The notes beneath the pieces are model-generated. The model made no database searches, was not told where the DNA came from, and saw nothing but the letters and a program-made list of their open reading frames with translations. From RGIG2945 sp045540355 (GTDB lineage: Bacteria > Bacillota > Clostridia > Oscillospirales > Acutalibacteraceae), in contig JAZQHB010000057.1 in the NCBI GenBank assembly GCA_045540355.1, forward strand, positions 1-64,000: 64,000 bases of DNA, in the 5' to 3' direction. How positions within the stretch are numbered: position 1 is the stretch's first letter; each line of letters begins with the position of its first letter. Below are positions 1 to 8,508 of this stretch, piece by piece. The position numbers and the translations under genes were made by a program.

Positions 1-214
1 TCAGCGTGAACGCTTTATGAAGCAGTTAGAGCTTCGTGAACGTGGAGATGATGAGGCAGAGATGCTCGACGAGGATTTCCTCACCGCTATGGAATACGGT
101 ATGCCACCTACAGGCGGTATGGGAATCGGTATCGACCGTGCTGTAATGATGCTCACAAATTCCGATACTATCCGTGAAGTCATTCTCTTCCCCACGATGA
201 AACCCCTTGATTAA
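1..214 (+). CDS. lysS: Lysine-tRNA ligase, C-terminal end (partial)
   Basis: The frame is open from the window edge and encodes the last ~70 residues of class II lysyl-tRNA synthetase, which charges tRNA(Lys). Visible are the family's C-terminal signatures: RERGDDEAEMLDEDF, the EYGMPPTGGMGIGIDR motif 3 region with its ATP-binding Arg, and a terminal LFPTMKP. The upstream part lies outside the window. The last codons coincide with the attachment core of the element that follows, so the final ~8 codons may have been supplied by the incoming element. The protein sequence is unaltered. Confidence 0.97.
   Translation, partial: QRERFMKQLELRERGDDEAEMLDEDFLTAMEYGMPPTGGMGIGIDRAVMMLTNSDTIREVILFPTMKPLD
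190..214 (+). repeat. attL core within lysS
   Basis: CCCCACGATGAAACC followed by one variable base and CTTGATTAA, matching 14699-14723. It covers the last lysS codons and stop, and marks the left element junction. Confidence 0.88.
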
Positions 215-218
215 AAGA

Positions 219-241
219 ACCCCGATAAATAAAGGGTTTTT
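219..241 (+). terminator. Replacement terminator for lysS carried by the element
   Basis: AACCC, an 11-nt loop, then GGGTTTTT directly after the lysS stop. The outside copy at 14728-14748 (AAACCC...GGGTTTT) has the same stem with loop sequence in the opposite sense. The element thus appears to restore both the coding end and a terminator. Confidence 0.5.
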
Positions 242-267
242 AAGGGTTTAACACCCAAAGAAAATTC

Positions 268-294
268 AATTTACCACAGTTTTACCACAGTTTT
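268..294 (+). repeat. TTTACCACAG repeats near the left end (possible integrase arm sites)
   Basis: Two tandem TTTACCACAG(T) units. The same TTTACCAC word recurs at the right end (about 14541-14563). Direct repeats inside both ends are typical of arm-type integrase binding sites; binding itself is inferred. Confidence 0.4.
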
Positions 295-316
295 TGAATT
301 TTTCTCAAAAAACCGA

Positions 317-350
317 TAAAGTCCTGCCGAAAAAGGCAGGACTTTTTTGT
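317..350. terminator. Bidirectional intrinsic terminator
   Basis: GTCCTGCC/GGCAGGAC stem (321-328 with 335-342), A-run before and T-run after. It serves lysS readthrough on + and ardA on -. Confidence 0.85.
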
Positions 351-1138
351 TACCTTTCTTCCTCGTAATCTTTGTTTAATTCTTCTTCAAGTTCATTTTC
401 AAAATCTTCGCCTAAACTATCGTCATAGTCGCTACAATCCATATATCCGTTATCGGTAGATATATAACTACCGTCTGTAAATATCGTTCTGCCGTATTCT
501 TCATAATTAAAATAATAATCAATGTTTCTAACACATTCTAATCCACACTCTTCAATTACTGCTTGACCTATTTCTTCATCGGTGGCATCTTCATCACTAC
601 ACCAATATTCGCCTGCCGTTTCTTCGGGTTTTTCTTCATTGTAAAACTCAATGCGAATATCTCTACCGAACATATCATAATCAAAATAATATTCCAAACT
701 TTCTTTTGATAGGTTTTCAATTCCACCCGTTTCATCAATAAAGAAATGTGCAAGGTCGGAATAGTCGCTGCCGGATATGTAAAGACCGTTTCCGTTTATA
801 GCATTAGCACAAGCACCGAAAATATCGTTGCTATGTTCCAAAAATGCAATAAACTGTTCCTGCACTCCTGCTTGACATACTTTTTCAAGTGCGAGTGCGA
901 TTTTATTTAGTGTTTTAATGGGGGTATATTCCCCTAACATATCATATACACAAGACGGGTAGTTTCCGTCATAGTCGGTAATAAAATATTCTTCGTAATA
1001 TTCGTTAATACCGATTTCATCAAGAACCTTTTTCAGTTCTTTGTTTGTTATGGGGAACTCAACAAATTTTCCAATTAGTTCTCCCTCAACATATTTCCCA
1101 AGATTAGTTATATACCCTTTAATGCAATAGTTTTCCAT
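350..1138 (-). CDS. ardA: ArdA-family antirestriction protein, extended form
   Basis: ArdA proteins are acidic DNA mimics that inhibit type I restriction enzymes and help mobile DNA enter new hosts. The N-terminus (ITNLGKYVEGELIGKFVEFPI) and EEYFITDYDG closely match the ArdA of Tn916-like elements, and Asp/Glu content is very high throughout. At 262 aa it is longer than the ~165 aa Tn916 form. A YFDYDMFGRD segment near residue 150 is echoed by YFNYEEYGRT near residue 210, suggesting an internal duplication or insertion before the usual C-terminal GSYISTDNGY. It is the first gene inside the left end. The ATG is preceded by an AAAGGAG-like site. Confidence 0.88.
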   Translation of the reverse strand: MENYCIKGYITNLGKYVEGELIGKFVEFPITNKELKKVLDEIGINEYYEEYFITDYDGNYPSCVYDMLGEYTPIKTLNKIALALEKVCQAGVQEQFIAFLEHSNDIFGACANAINGNGLYISGSDYSDLAHFFIDETGGIENLSKESLEYYFDYDMFGRDIRIEFYNEEKPEETAGEYWCSDEDATDEEIGQAVIEECGLECVRNIDYYFNYEEYGRTIFTDGSYISTDNGYMDCSDYDDSLGEDFENELEEELNKDYEEER

Positions 1139-1157
1139 TATGTTTTCTCCTTTTCTT

Positions 1158-1394
1158 TTATAATCGCTTAAATGTCATATTCGTAATATTTCCATATAAA
1201 TCAAAGTTAATTGAAACACTTTCAATGTAACCTTTTTCCATAGCATACTGATATGCTTTATCTTGTCCTGCATAATATTTTTTGTCTAATTCTGTTTCGT
1301 AGCACTCTACAAAAATGATTGTCCCTTTCCTTAAAGACATAATTTCTTTCAATGCCGTTTCATAACCGATTTTTTCTGCTGAAATAATTTCCAT
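1158..1394 (-). CDS. Small hypothetical protein (78 aa)
   Basis: I do not recognise this protein. It is a mixed alpha/beta small polypeptide with no signal peptide or membrane segment, lying between ArdA and another small gene on the same strand. A GTG five codons upstream (1409) would overlap the preceding gene by 14 nt; the ATG at 1394 sits two bases after the upstream TAA and is the simpler start for a coupled pair. It is probably an accessory protein of the element, perhaps anti-defence given its neighbour ArdA, but nothing in its sequence shows a function. Confidence 0.6.
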   Translation of the reverse strand: MEIISAEKIGYETALKEIMSLRKGTIIFVECYETELDKKYYAGQDKAYQYAMEKGYIESVSINFDLYGNITNMTFKRL

Positions 1395-1395
1395 T

Positions 1396-1686
1396 TTATA
1401 CAATCTCACTTTCTTTTATTAAAATTTTTTGTTCCACCTTAAAATTGTTCGGGGCGACTTGTTTTATAATTTCGTAATACACAGTTGCTTTTTCTTCGTG
1501 TTTATCGTATTCATACCTTACTCGGTAATGGGTATCGTTATCTATAAAAACAACCGTTTCTTGCTTGTGTTGGTTGAAATGTTCTTCACGGGTGTAAATA
1601 ACATCTTTGAACCAAATGTTAGGGTTGTTAATTTGCATTTTTAGGGTTCTTAATAATTTGTTTTTGCCTATAAACTTGAATGACAT
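1396..1686 (-). CDS. Hypothetical protein (96 aa)
   Basis: Unrecognised, basic-to-neutral soluble protein with many aromatic residues and a predicted mostly beta pattern (HYRVRYEYDKHEEKATVYYEI). It heads the short minus-strand operon that continues into the 78-aa gene and ardA. The ATG has a clear AAAGGAG site. The leader can form a hairpin that masks this site and carries the element's repeated AGTCCCA...TTTCAT motif. The function is unknown. Confidence 0.65.
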   Translation of the reverse strand: MSFKFIGKNKLLRTLKMQINNPNIWFKDVIYTREEHFNQHKQETVVFIDNDTHYRVRYEYDKHEEKATVYYEIIKQVAPNNFKVEQKILIKESEIV

Positions 1687-2064
1687 ATTTTTTCTCCTTT
1701 CATAAGATTTAATTTAAGAATGAAACAATGGGACTATAAAAATTTTTTCTGCATATCTTTTTTTGTTGGTAAAAAATTTTTCAGTTCCAAGTTCAGTATG
1801 AAAGAAAGTGGGACTAAAAAATTTTTCTCACATAACTTTTTTGCAAAATAAAAAAAGAGATACACTTGCCCTTTTCTTTGGGTTTGTGTATCTCTTTTGT
1901 TGTGTTGTTAGTTCTATATCATTGAGTGCATTTAGATTATAGCACCCGTTCAGAAAGCAAGTCAAGACCACCCAAACGGGCGAAAAACCCAATGCAACAT
2001 ATAAAATGTGTCATAGGGTTAATACCGGAATTTGTGCTACATTTTTTCTGTTTCAGATAAAATT
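1687..2064. other. Intergenic region with repeated leader motif and terminator
   Basis: This 378-bp gap contains no convincing gene. It holds two minus-strand copies of the element's AGTCCCA...TTTCAT motif (1720-1736 and 1798-1816), each next to an A/T-rich AAAATTTTT stretch, a strong terminator hairpin (1853-1898), and a 14-bp sequence CATATAAAATGTGT (1998-2011) repeated at 12283-12296. Confidence 0.7.
1853..1898. terminator. Intrinsic terminator
   Basis: AAAAGAGATACAC (1853-1865) pairs with GTGTATCTCTTTT (1886-1898), with an inner GCCC/GGGT pairing. A/T tracts lie on both sides, so it can act in either direction. On the minus strand it ends the 2473-2065 operon. Confidence 0.8.
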
Positions 2065-2307
2065 TTAATCATCGAGAATATCGGAAGAAAGAAAACCCGT
2101 AATCGTTCCTGCAGGTAATTCTTTCGGGGGTTCGGCGAAAATTTCCTGCTCAATTTTTCGGAGTTCGTTTTCCCGTTCTCGTTCTCGTAACCGTTGTCGC
2201 ACCTCTTCCATTTTTCGTTGGTTTTCTTTCCGAATGACTTTTAATCTTTCTTCGGCACTCAATTCACGAACCTTGTTCGCCATTACAAAATCAGTTAGTT
2301 TACCCAT
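2065..2307 (-). CDS. Small charged coiled-coil protein (80 aa)
   Basis: Highly charged Arg/Glu-rich helix (EERLKVIRKENQRKMEEVRQ) expected to form a coiled coil, followed by a Pro-containing tail. The ATG at 2307 overlaps the end of the upstream ribbon-helix-helix gene by 8 nt, so the two are translationally coupled; a GTG six codons upstream is also possible. The pairing of a short RHH protein with a coiled-coil partner suggests a plasmid-type partition, relaxosome or regulatory pair, but I cannot assign a family. Confidence 0.6.
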   Translation of the reverse strand: MGKLTDFVMANKVRELSAEERLKVIRKENQRKMEEVRQRLRERERENELRKIEQEIFAEPPKELPAGTITGFLSSDILDD

Positions 2308-2473
2308 TGTTATCACTCTTTTCACTATCTTCGGGAAAGACCAAGGTATCTAAATACTCTTCAACCCAATGTCGCAAGACCTTTGATTGAGACACCTTGT
2401 TTTGCTCTGCCACTTTTTCAATTTTCTCTTTGGTATCGGGCGATACATAGATTTTTTGCATAACCTTTTTCAA
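2300..2473 (-). CDS. Ribbon-helix-helix protein (57 aa)
   Basis: KIYVSPDTKEKIEKVAEQNKVSQSKVLRHWVEEYL has the beta strand followed by two helices of Arc/CopG-type DNA-binding proteins. The start chosen is TTG at 2473, eight bases after a strong AAAGGAG; a longer upstream frame lacks a ribosome site. Such proteins act as relaxosome accessory factors or autorepressors in mobilizable elements. Its leader can fold so that 2527-2538 pairs with the ribosome site at 2478-2489 (12 bp including two G-U pairs). Confidence 0.72.
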   Translation of the reverse strand: MKKVMQKIYVSPDTKEKIEKVAEQNKVSQSKVLRHWVEEYLDTLVFPEDSEKSDNNG

Positions 2474-2525
2474 GTTACCACTCCTTTCACTTTGATACTC
2501 TAAATATGACCGTTTCCGAGCGAAA

Positions 2526-2543
2526 ATGAAAAAAGTGGGACTA
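2526..2543 (-). promoter_or_regulatory. Leader motif able to mask the RHH gene ribosome site
   Basis: Minus-strand copy of the AGTCCCA...TTTCAT motif. CCACTTTTTTCA within it is complementary to TGAAAGGAGTGG at the ribosome site of the TTG-start gene at 2473. Confidence 0.5.
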
Positions 2544-2626
2544 TTTATGTGTTTTTCTGATAGTAATTGATATTTTTCGTGTTTTGGTGTATAATGGTTA
2601 AAATATGTTCGGAAAGGAACAGAACT

Positions 2627-3007
2627 ATGGATAACAAGAATTTTTATATCGCAATTAAAAACACGATTGACTACTATAAGGAACAAGAAAAAAACAAAGA
2701 CGGTTTTTATATTATCCACACCGAGTTTAGCGACTTGAAAGAAGAAGATTTTAATGAGTACCACGAAGATTTTGATTATAGAAAAATCTTTTTAAGAAGT
2801 TATTATCGCCGTTATCTTGATACAAGTCCGTCCCTTGATTATGAGGGTAAAGAGATACATTGGAGAGAACGAATGGTTGCAGATGTTTTGTTTCGTAATC
2901 TGTTAAGGCAACTCGATGATAAAGAACTTGCCTATGAGTATATGGCAAGAGGCGATATTAGTATTTACAAACATCAAGAATTGTTGGAGAAATACAACTT
3001 GTTATAA
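2627..3007 (+). CDS. Hypothetical protein (126 aa) preceding the type III R-M genes
   Basis: An acidic, aromatic-rich soluble protein of unknown family. The ATG at 2627 follows GGAAAGGAA; the longer frame upstream is not supported by a ribosome site. The C-terminal half (YEYMARGDISIYKHQELLEKYN) looks helical. It lies 42 bp upstream of the methyltransferase gene on the same strand and is likely co-transcribed, so it may modulate the R-M system, but no sequence feature proves this. Confidence 0.65.
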   Translation: MDNKNFYIAIKNTIDYYKEQEKNKDGFYIIHTEFSDLKEEDFNEYHEDFDYRKIFLRSYYRRYLDTSPSLDYEGKEIHWRERMVADVLFRNLLRQLDDKELAYEYMARGDISIYKHQELLEKYNLL

Positions 3008-3049
3008 TGCCGAGTGGCAGGCATTTTATTGAATGGTGAGGAATGAATT

Positions 3050-4879
3050 ATGGCGAATTTATCGCAAGAAAAAAGGAAACGAATGTTGGAGTTCCTGCAA
3101 CAGATACGAGCAGAACACACAGACGATACCTCGATAATTGCAATCAATGAAATTGAAAGCGAATTGAACTCGAAAAAATACGGTTTGGTGTGGGAAGAAC
3201 ACACCGAGGAAGTGGACGAGCAGATTAAACACAATGTCCCCGTGTTTACCGAGGTTAGCGACAAAATTATCACTTCGGACGAGACCCTACCCTATAACTT
3301 TCTGTTAGAGGGCGATAATCTCCACTCTCTTAAACTTCTTGAAAAGACCCACAAGGGCAAGATTGATTTAATCTACATAGACCCCCCTTACAATACGGGA
3401 AATGAGGACTTTATGTATGAAGATAAATACATAAGTGAAGAGGACGGGTTTAGACACTCCAAATGGATTAGTTTTATGAATGAGAGATTGAGAATTGCAA
3501 GAACTCTGTTATCACAAGAGGGTGTGATTTTCATTCAAATAAATGACATTGAATTTGCACAGTTAAAAATGCTCTGTGATGATGTTTTCGGGGAGGAAAA
3601 TTTCCTTAATATTGTTAGTGTCAATATGAAGAATATCGCAGGTGCATCGGGTGGCGGTGAGGATAAAAAATTCAAGAAAAACTGTGAATATATACTTGTT
3701 TATGCTAAAAACTACTCGTTAATTCCGTTGTTCAACGGTCCGTATGTATATACGGAATTATCAGACTTAATTCAACAGTATATCGCCGATGGGATAAGTT
3801 GGAAATATACGAGTGTACTTGTTGAAGAGGGAGAAAAAGAATATATCGGTTCTACGGTTGACGGTGAGGGTAAAGAAATCAAAGTATTTCTCCGAAAGAA
3901 CCCCGTAATTATGTCTATAAAACAAGTCGCCGAAAAAGACGGCATAAGTGAAAAAGAAGCATACAAAAAATATGGGGTTAAGATTTTCCAAACAACCAAT
4001 GCACAGACTTCAATAAGAACTCGTGTTATGTCATATCGTCAAGAAATGGGTATTGATGAAGATGTTATTTCCATAGAATATACTCCTAAAACTGGAAAAA
4101 ACAAAGGGAAAGTTTACGAGCAGTTTTATAAAGGTGATAAATGCCGACTTTTTGTTTGGTTGAGAGATACTTCGGAAGTTATTGACGGACAACTATATAA
4201 AAAAGATTTACAAGGCACATATTGGGATATGACGGCAGGAATGAAAAACCTAACAAAAGAGGGTAATGTTGAGTTTAGCAAGGGTAAAAAACCCGTAGCA
4301 CTCCTGCAACAAATAATCAGTTTATACCCGTCTAAAACTGCGACTATTCTTGATTTTTTTGCAGGAAGTGGAACAACGGGACACTCTGTTATTACACAAA
4401 ATGCAGAGGACGGCGGTACTCGTAGATTTATTCTTTGCACCAATAATGAAAATAATATTTGCGAAGAAAAAACCTATGTCAGATTGTCAAATGTAATTAA
4501 AGGTTATACAACCGATAAGGGAAAGGTATTCCCCCCTAACCCTGCCAACCTCAAATATTTCAAGACGGACTATATCGCTAAAACGAGCGAGGACGAGGAA
4601 TATTCCGTGGGCGATAAACTGTTGGAACATATCGCCGAAATGGTGGAATTGCAACACGGCACAAAGATTGATAACGAGAAACACATTCTTGTGCTTACCG
4701 ATGAAATGGCAGACGGGTTGACCGAAGAAAAACTTGCCAACTGTGAGCAGTTGTATGTTTCGGTTTCGGTTCTGCTTACCACCGAGCAGGAGCGAATGTT
4801 TAAGAAAATGGGTATTGAGGTTCTTACGATACCCGATTATTACTTTGAGAGCGAATTGTTGGAAGTGGGTGAGCGATAA
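3050..4879 (+). CDS. Type III restriction-modification methyltransferase (Mod)
   Basis: Adenine-N6 DNA methyltransferase subunit that recognises the target site and protects host DNA. The catalytic DPPYNTG is at residues 111-117 and the AdoMet-binding DFFAGSGTTG at about 435-444, the beta-class order typical of type III Mod. The region between them is the variable target recognition domain. At 609 aa the length is normal. RBS GGTGAGGAA precedes the ATG. The stop overlaps the Res start (TAATG). No simple-sequence repeat tract suggestive of phase variation is seen. Confidence 0.95.
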   Translation: MANLSQEKRKRMLEFLQQIRAEHTDDTSIIAINEIESELNSKKYGLVWEEHTEEVDEQIKHNVPVFTEVSDKIITSDETLPYNFLLEGDNLHSLKLLEKTHKGKIDLIYIDPPYNTGNEDFMYEDKYISEEDGFRHSKWISFMNERLRIARTLLSQEGVIFIQINDIEFAQLKMLCDDVFGEENFLNIVSVNMKNIAGASGGGEDKKFKKNCEYILVYAKNYSLIPLFNGPYVYTELSDLIQQYIADGISWKYTSVLVEEGEKEYIGSTVDGEGKEIKVFLRKNPVIMSIKQVAEKDGISEKEAYKKYGVKIFQTTNAQTSIRTRVMSYRQEMGIDEDVISIEYTPKTGKNKGKVYEQFYKGDKCRLFVWLRDTSEVIDGQLYKKDLQGTYWDMTAGMKNLTKEGNVEFSKGKKPVALLQQIISLYPSKTATILDFFAGSGTTGHSVITQNAEDGGTRRFILCTNNENNICEEKTYVRLSNVIKGYTTDKGKVFPPNPANLKYFKTDYIAKTSEDEEYSVGDKLLEHIAEMVELQHGTKIDNEKHILVLTDEMADGLTEEKLANCEQLYVSVSVLLTTEQERMFKKMGIEVLTIPDYYFESELLEVGER

Positions 4880-7080
4880 TGCAGGGAGTAAATTTGTTTG
4901 ATTTTCAAAACGATGCCGTAAGTTTCCTGCTTGATACCACGAGCGACCCCGACACCAAACAAACCGTAATCGTGAAGTCTCCTACGGGTTCGGGCAAAAC
5001 GATGATGTTGATTGACTACATCGACAAGTATCTGAATATCGTAAACCCGAACACCGCTTTTATTTGGTTCTGTCCTGGCAAGGGCGACCTTGAAATGCAG
5101 AGCAAGGACAAAATGGATAAGTACCTACCGAGCAAGAAAACGAGTACGATACACGATAGTTTGCTTGACGGGTTCGAGGGTGGTACAACCTCGTTTATAA
5201 ATTGGGAACTCGTAACCAAAAAGGGAAACCGTGCGATAAGCGATACCGAGCGAAAGAACCTTTTTGAACGGGTTGCCGAGGCACACCGCAAGGGCATTGA
5301 ATTTATTGTAATTATTGACGAGGAACACCAAAACAACACGAGCAAGGCGGACACGATTATTGAGTGTTTCGCTGCGAAAAAGATTGTACGAGTTTCGGCA
5401 ACGGCAAAGCAGAATAAACTTGCCGAGTGGTACGAAATTGACGAGATTGATGTTATCAATTCGGGACTAATTACCAAGGCACTTTATATCAACGAAGAGG
5501 TTGACAATGTGGTGAGCATTGACAACGAGGACGAATATCTATTGACCCTTGCCGACAACAAGCGAAAGGCGATTGCAAATGCCTATTCTGAAATCGGACA
5601 AGGCATAAGACCGTTGGTAATTATTCAGTTCCCGAACTCTTCTGATAAACGAATTGAACGGGTGGAAAAGATACTCGCCGATATGAACTACACCTACGAC
5701 AACAAAATGGTTGCCGTGTGGATGTCAGACCGCAAGAAGAACATTGAGAACATCACCGAACACGGAGCATATCCCGTATTCCTGCTTATGAAACAAGCGA
5801 TAAGCACGGGTTGGGACTGTCCCCGTGCAAAAGTTCTTGTAAAACTCCGTGAGAACGGCGACAAGGACTTTGAGATACAGACAATCGGACGACTTCGCCG
5901 TATGCCCCAAGCAACCCATTATGAAAATGATTTGCTTGACTTCTGCTATCTCTACACCTTTGACGAGAACTACAAAGAGACCGTTATGCAGGAACTGTCC
6001 CACTCCTTTGAAACACGGAGACTTTTCCTTAAAAGCGAGTGCAAGACCTTTTCGCTCGTTAAGGAATATAGGGACAAGGACTTTAACGGTTTGGGTGAAA
6101 GAGAAACACTCAATGCGGTTTATGACGAGTTCGTAAAACTCTATAAACTAACTTCGCCCAAGGACAACAAAATCAAGTTTGAAGCAGTTGGGTATAAGTT
6201 CGGAGATAAGATTTTCGGATATGCTCGTAAGGGTAAGTTCGTGTTGCTTTCTTCGGTGAACAACGAGGATATTTACGAACAAATCAAGACCGAAAAAGAG
6301 GTTGATACCCATAATGACGGTATCGCACTTCTGCATTGTACGGACGAAATAAAATCGGCGGTTGGTATCTCAACGGCGAAAACCAAGACGATTTTAGAGC
6401 GATTGTTCCGTGGTAATGTTCACTCTCCCAAGAAGTTGTTGAAACTCAACACCAAGGAATATTATGCCTTTATCATCAACAATGTTAAGTTGATTAAAGA
6501 GGTATTCAGAAAAGCAACTGCCGAAATGTCGCAACAGTTGTCTTTGACCCTGCAACCCAAAACGGGAACATTTACCATTCCTGAACAAGACCTTTTCCGT
6601 TACGATAGCACGGAAACCGATGTTGTTGAATATCTCTCAAATGCCTACAAGGGATATTCTTCCCAAATGGTCGCAGACGGTATTCGTTCAATGCCCGAAA
6701 GATTGTTTGAGCGATACTGCGAGAGCAACGAAAACATTGAATGGGTTTACAAGAACGGCGACACGGGACAACAGTATTTTTCCGTGGTATATTTAAGCGG
6801 TTTGGGTCAACAATGGTTATTCTACCCCGACTACATCGTTAAGAAGAAAAACGGTGAAGTGTGGATAATCGAAACCAAGGGTGGCGAAAAAGCGGGACAG
6901 AGCAAGAACATTGACGACCAAATCGCCAACAAGTTTTATGCTTTCAAGTCCTATGCCGAAAAGCATGGTCTTAAATGGGGTTTTGTTCGTGATAAAAACG
7001 AACGACTTAAAATCAATAACACCGAATTTGTCGAGAGTTTGCAGGACGAAAATTGGGTGGCGATTGAAAAGGTATTATAA
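4879..7080 (+). CDS. Type III restriction enzyme Res subunit
   Basis: ATP-dependent helicase/translocase and endonuclease that cleaves DNA when in complex with Mod. Walker A KSPTGSGKT is at residues 33-41, the DEAD-box-like IDEEHQN at about 145-151, and the helicase motif VI region contains QTIGRLRRMPQ. The PD-(D/E)xK-type nuclease segment near the C-terminus reads YPDYIVKKKNGEVWIIETKGG in two short blocks around residues 648-668. It is 733 aa, shorter than the ~900-1000 aa of EcoP1-type Res, but all core motifs are present. It is translationally coupled to mod and ends at a strong terminator. Confidence 0.94.
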   Translation: MQGVNLFDFQNDAVSFLLDTTSDPDTKQTVIVKSPTGSGKTMMLIDYIDKYLNIVNPNTAFIWFCPGKGDLEMQSKDKMDKYLPSKKTSTIHDSLLDGFEGGTTSFINWELVTKKGNRAISDTERKNLFERVAEAHRKGIEFIVIIDEEHQNNTSKADTIIECFAAKKIVRVSATAKQNKLAEWYEIDEIDVINSGLITKALYINEEVDNVVSIDNEDEYLLTLADNKRKAIANAYSEIGQGIRPLVIIQFPNSSDKRIERVEKILADMNYTYDNKMVAVWMSDRKKNIENITEHGAYPVFLLMKQAISTGWDCPRAKVLVKLRENGDKDFEIQTIGRLRRMPQATHYENDLLDFCYLYTFDENYKETVMQELSHSFETRRLFLKSECKTFSLVKEYRDKDFNGLGERETLNAVYDEFVKLYKLTSPKDNKIKFEAVGYKFGDKIFGYARKGKFVLLSSVNNEDIYEQIKTEKEVDTHNDGIALLHCTDEIKSAVGISTAKTKTILERLFRGNVHSPKKLLKLNTKEYYAFIINNVKLIKEVFRKATAEMSQQLSLTLQPKTGTFTIPEQDLFRYDSTETDVVEYLSNAYKGYSSQMVADGIRSMPERLFERYCESNENIEWVYKNGDTGQQYFSVVYLSGLGQQWLFYPDYIVKKKNGEVWIIETKGGEKAGQSKNIDDQIANKFYAFKSYAEKHGLKWGFVRDKNERLKINNTEFVESLQDENWVAIEKVL

Positions 7081-7082
7081 GA

Positions 7083-7119
7083 AAAAGGTATGCAGAGTTT
7101 TTCTGCATACCTTTTATCT
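7083..7119. terminator. Bidirectional terminator between res and relaxase genes
   Basis: AAAAGGTATGCAGA pairs with TCTGCATACCTTTT (14 bp, 7083-7096 with 7102-7115). It serves convergent genes; the relaxase stop lies inside it. Confidence 0.9.
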
Positions 7120-8508
7120 TTCTTCTGATACTCTTTCGGGGTGGGAGTTTTCCAAATGGTTCTCAATGCCCATAGAAACCGTTTTAAGAGTGTTTTCCCA
7201 TAATGCAAAGGTTTTATATATCTGTTCAAAATCTTCGCTTTTAAGTGCTTGTGCCGTGCTTTTAGACACATCACAGACGGTTTTAGCATTTCTTTTTAAT
7301 TGTTTGTGTAGTTGTTGCAATTCCCGTAATTGTTGTTCTTGTCGGGCAATCCTAAATTTCACTAACAATGCAGATATTAAACGAAATAAGCGAAACAGAA
7401 TAAAACCGTTGCTATCAAATATAGAATTAAAAATATCTCGTAATCGCTCTTGGTCGCTTTTCTTTTGCGACACTAAAAGGGCGATTTCATTTTTTAGTTG
7501 GGTTTTGTGTTCAGAGTATCGTTGCCAATACTCTGTATTATCCCTTTTGTATTCTTCCCATAGTTGAGATAAACGGGTATTTTCCGTATCGCTTTTATCC
7601 TGCAAGGTGGCAAGTTCTTCCCGTAAATCGTCATTTTCTCTCATAACTAAAAATGTATTGCCCGTTTCAGTTTCATACAAAAGTTTTGTAAAATCTTCCT
7701 TTTCTTGTTCAAGTTCTTTTTGTTCCTGCTCTAAAATGTATTGGTCTTTGTGTTTGTGTTCGCCACCATTCCCCTTGATTATCCCAATGCCATATTCTGC
7801 ACATAGATTTTTCAAAATCTCTTTTTCGTATTCTTCCCACTTGGTAATAGCGAGTTTGTTTTCATCACCACAGAACCCCAACTGATATAATGCTCGGTTC
7901 ATTGATACCTGATGTCGCATACCCCTTGTGTTATTGTTGCTATGGAACACAATATTGACATGCCCGTGAACTATTCCGTTGTTTTCGGTTTCGTCTAAAT
8001 GGATTGCTGAATTGAACATTTCAATCCCAAATTCTTTTCCGTTGTATCGTCTTGCGAAATCTTCAATATATCGTTGCAAAATCTCTTTTGCCAATAATCG
8101 TTGTTTCCCGTCTGCACATCTAAATTGTGGTGTGTCCCTTTTGTTTCCTAAACTTATAATAAACTCATAGCACGGTTTAACTGCCTTTTGATTTTGCCTT
8201 ATCGTATGCCTTGTGGCAGATTGTTTTTTCAATTTGTCAATTTTCGCTTTTTCTCTTTCAAAACCGTCTATTACCTTTTCAAGATAGTTTTCAATTCTTC
8301 GGTCTTTTCGCTTTTGCCTTGCATTGTATTCTTCCACGTCGGCAGAGAACATTTTGGCATAAATCTCTTGTAGAGATTTATTTTCCGACCAAAAAAAGTT
8401 GTCTGCCATTAGTGAACTATCGCTATGGGGGACGGGTATCTCACGGTTATTATGTTCAATGCAAATTTCACGATTTGTCATATTAAAAGATAATGTTGCT
8501 TGTGTCAT
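7114..8508 (-). CDS. MOBV-family relaxase (Mob/Pre type)
   Basis: Nicks oriT and pilots single-stranded DNA during mobilization. The diagnostic MOBV metal-binding motif is clear: AIHLDETENNGIVHGHVNIVF at about residues 167-187 in two blocks (HLDE and HGHVN). The C-terminal half has long coiled-coil stretches and a short hydrophobic segment (ILFRLFRLISALLVKF). The start chosen is ATG at 8508 after AAAGGAGTGG, the same ribosome site sequence as the RHH gene at 2473; the longer frame upstream is unsupported. 464 aa. It uses the conjugation machinery of a co-resident element, since none is encoded here. Confidence 0.88.
   Translation of the reverse strand: MTQATLSFNMTNREICIEHNNREIPVPHSDSSLMADNFFWSENKSLQEIYAKMFSADVEEYNARQKRKDRRIENYLEKVIDGFEREKAKIDKLKKQSATRHTIRQNQKAVKPCYEFIISLGNKRDTPQFRCADGKQRLLAKEILQRYIEDFARRYNGKEFGIEMFNSAIHLDETENNGIVHGHVNIVFHSNNNTRGMRHQVSMNRALYQLGFCGDENKLAITKWEEYEKEILKNLCAEYGIGIIKGNGGEHKHKDQYILEQEQKELEQEKEDFTKLLYETETGNTFLVMRENDDLREELATLQDKSDTENTRLSQLWEEYKRDNTEYWQRYSEHKTQLKNEIALLVSQKKSDQERLRDIFNSIFDSNGFILFRLFRLISALLVKFRIARQEQQLRELQQLHKQLKRNAKTVCDVSKSTAQALKSEDFEQIYKTFALWENTLKTVSMGIENHLENSHPERVSEER

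Noticed and set aside
2300..2764. 154-codon frame extending the RHH gene upstream
   Set aside because: The extension crosses the promoter and leader region, has no ribosome site, and the TTG at 2473 has an excellent one.
3050..4879. Phase-variable repeat tract in the type III mod gene
   Set aside because: Looked for tandem simple repeats typical of phase-variable mod genes; none found.
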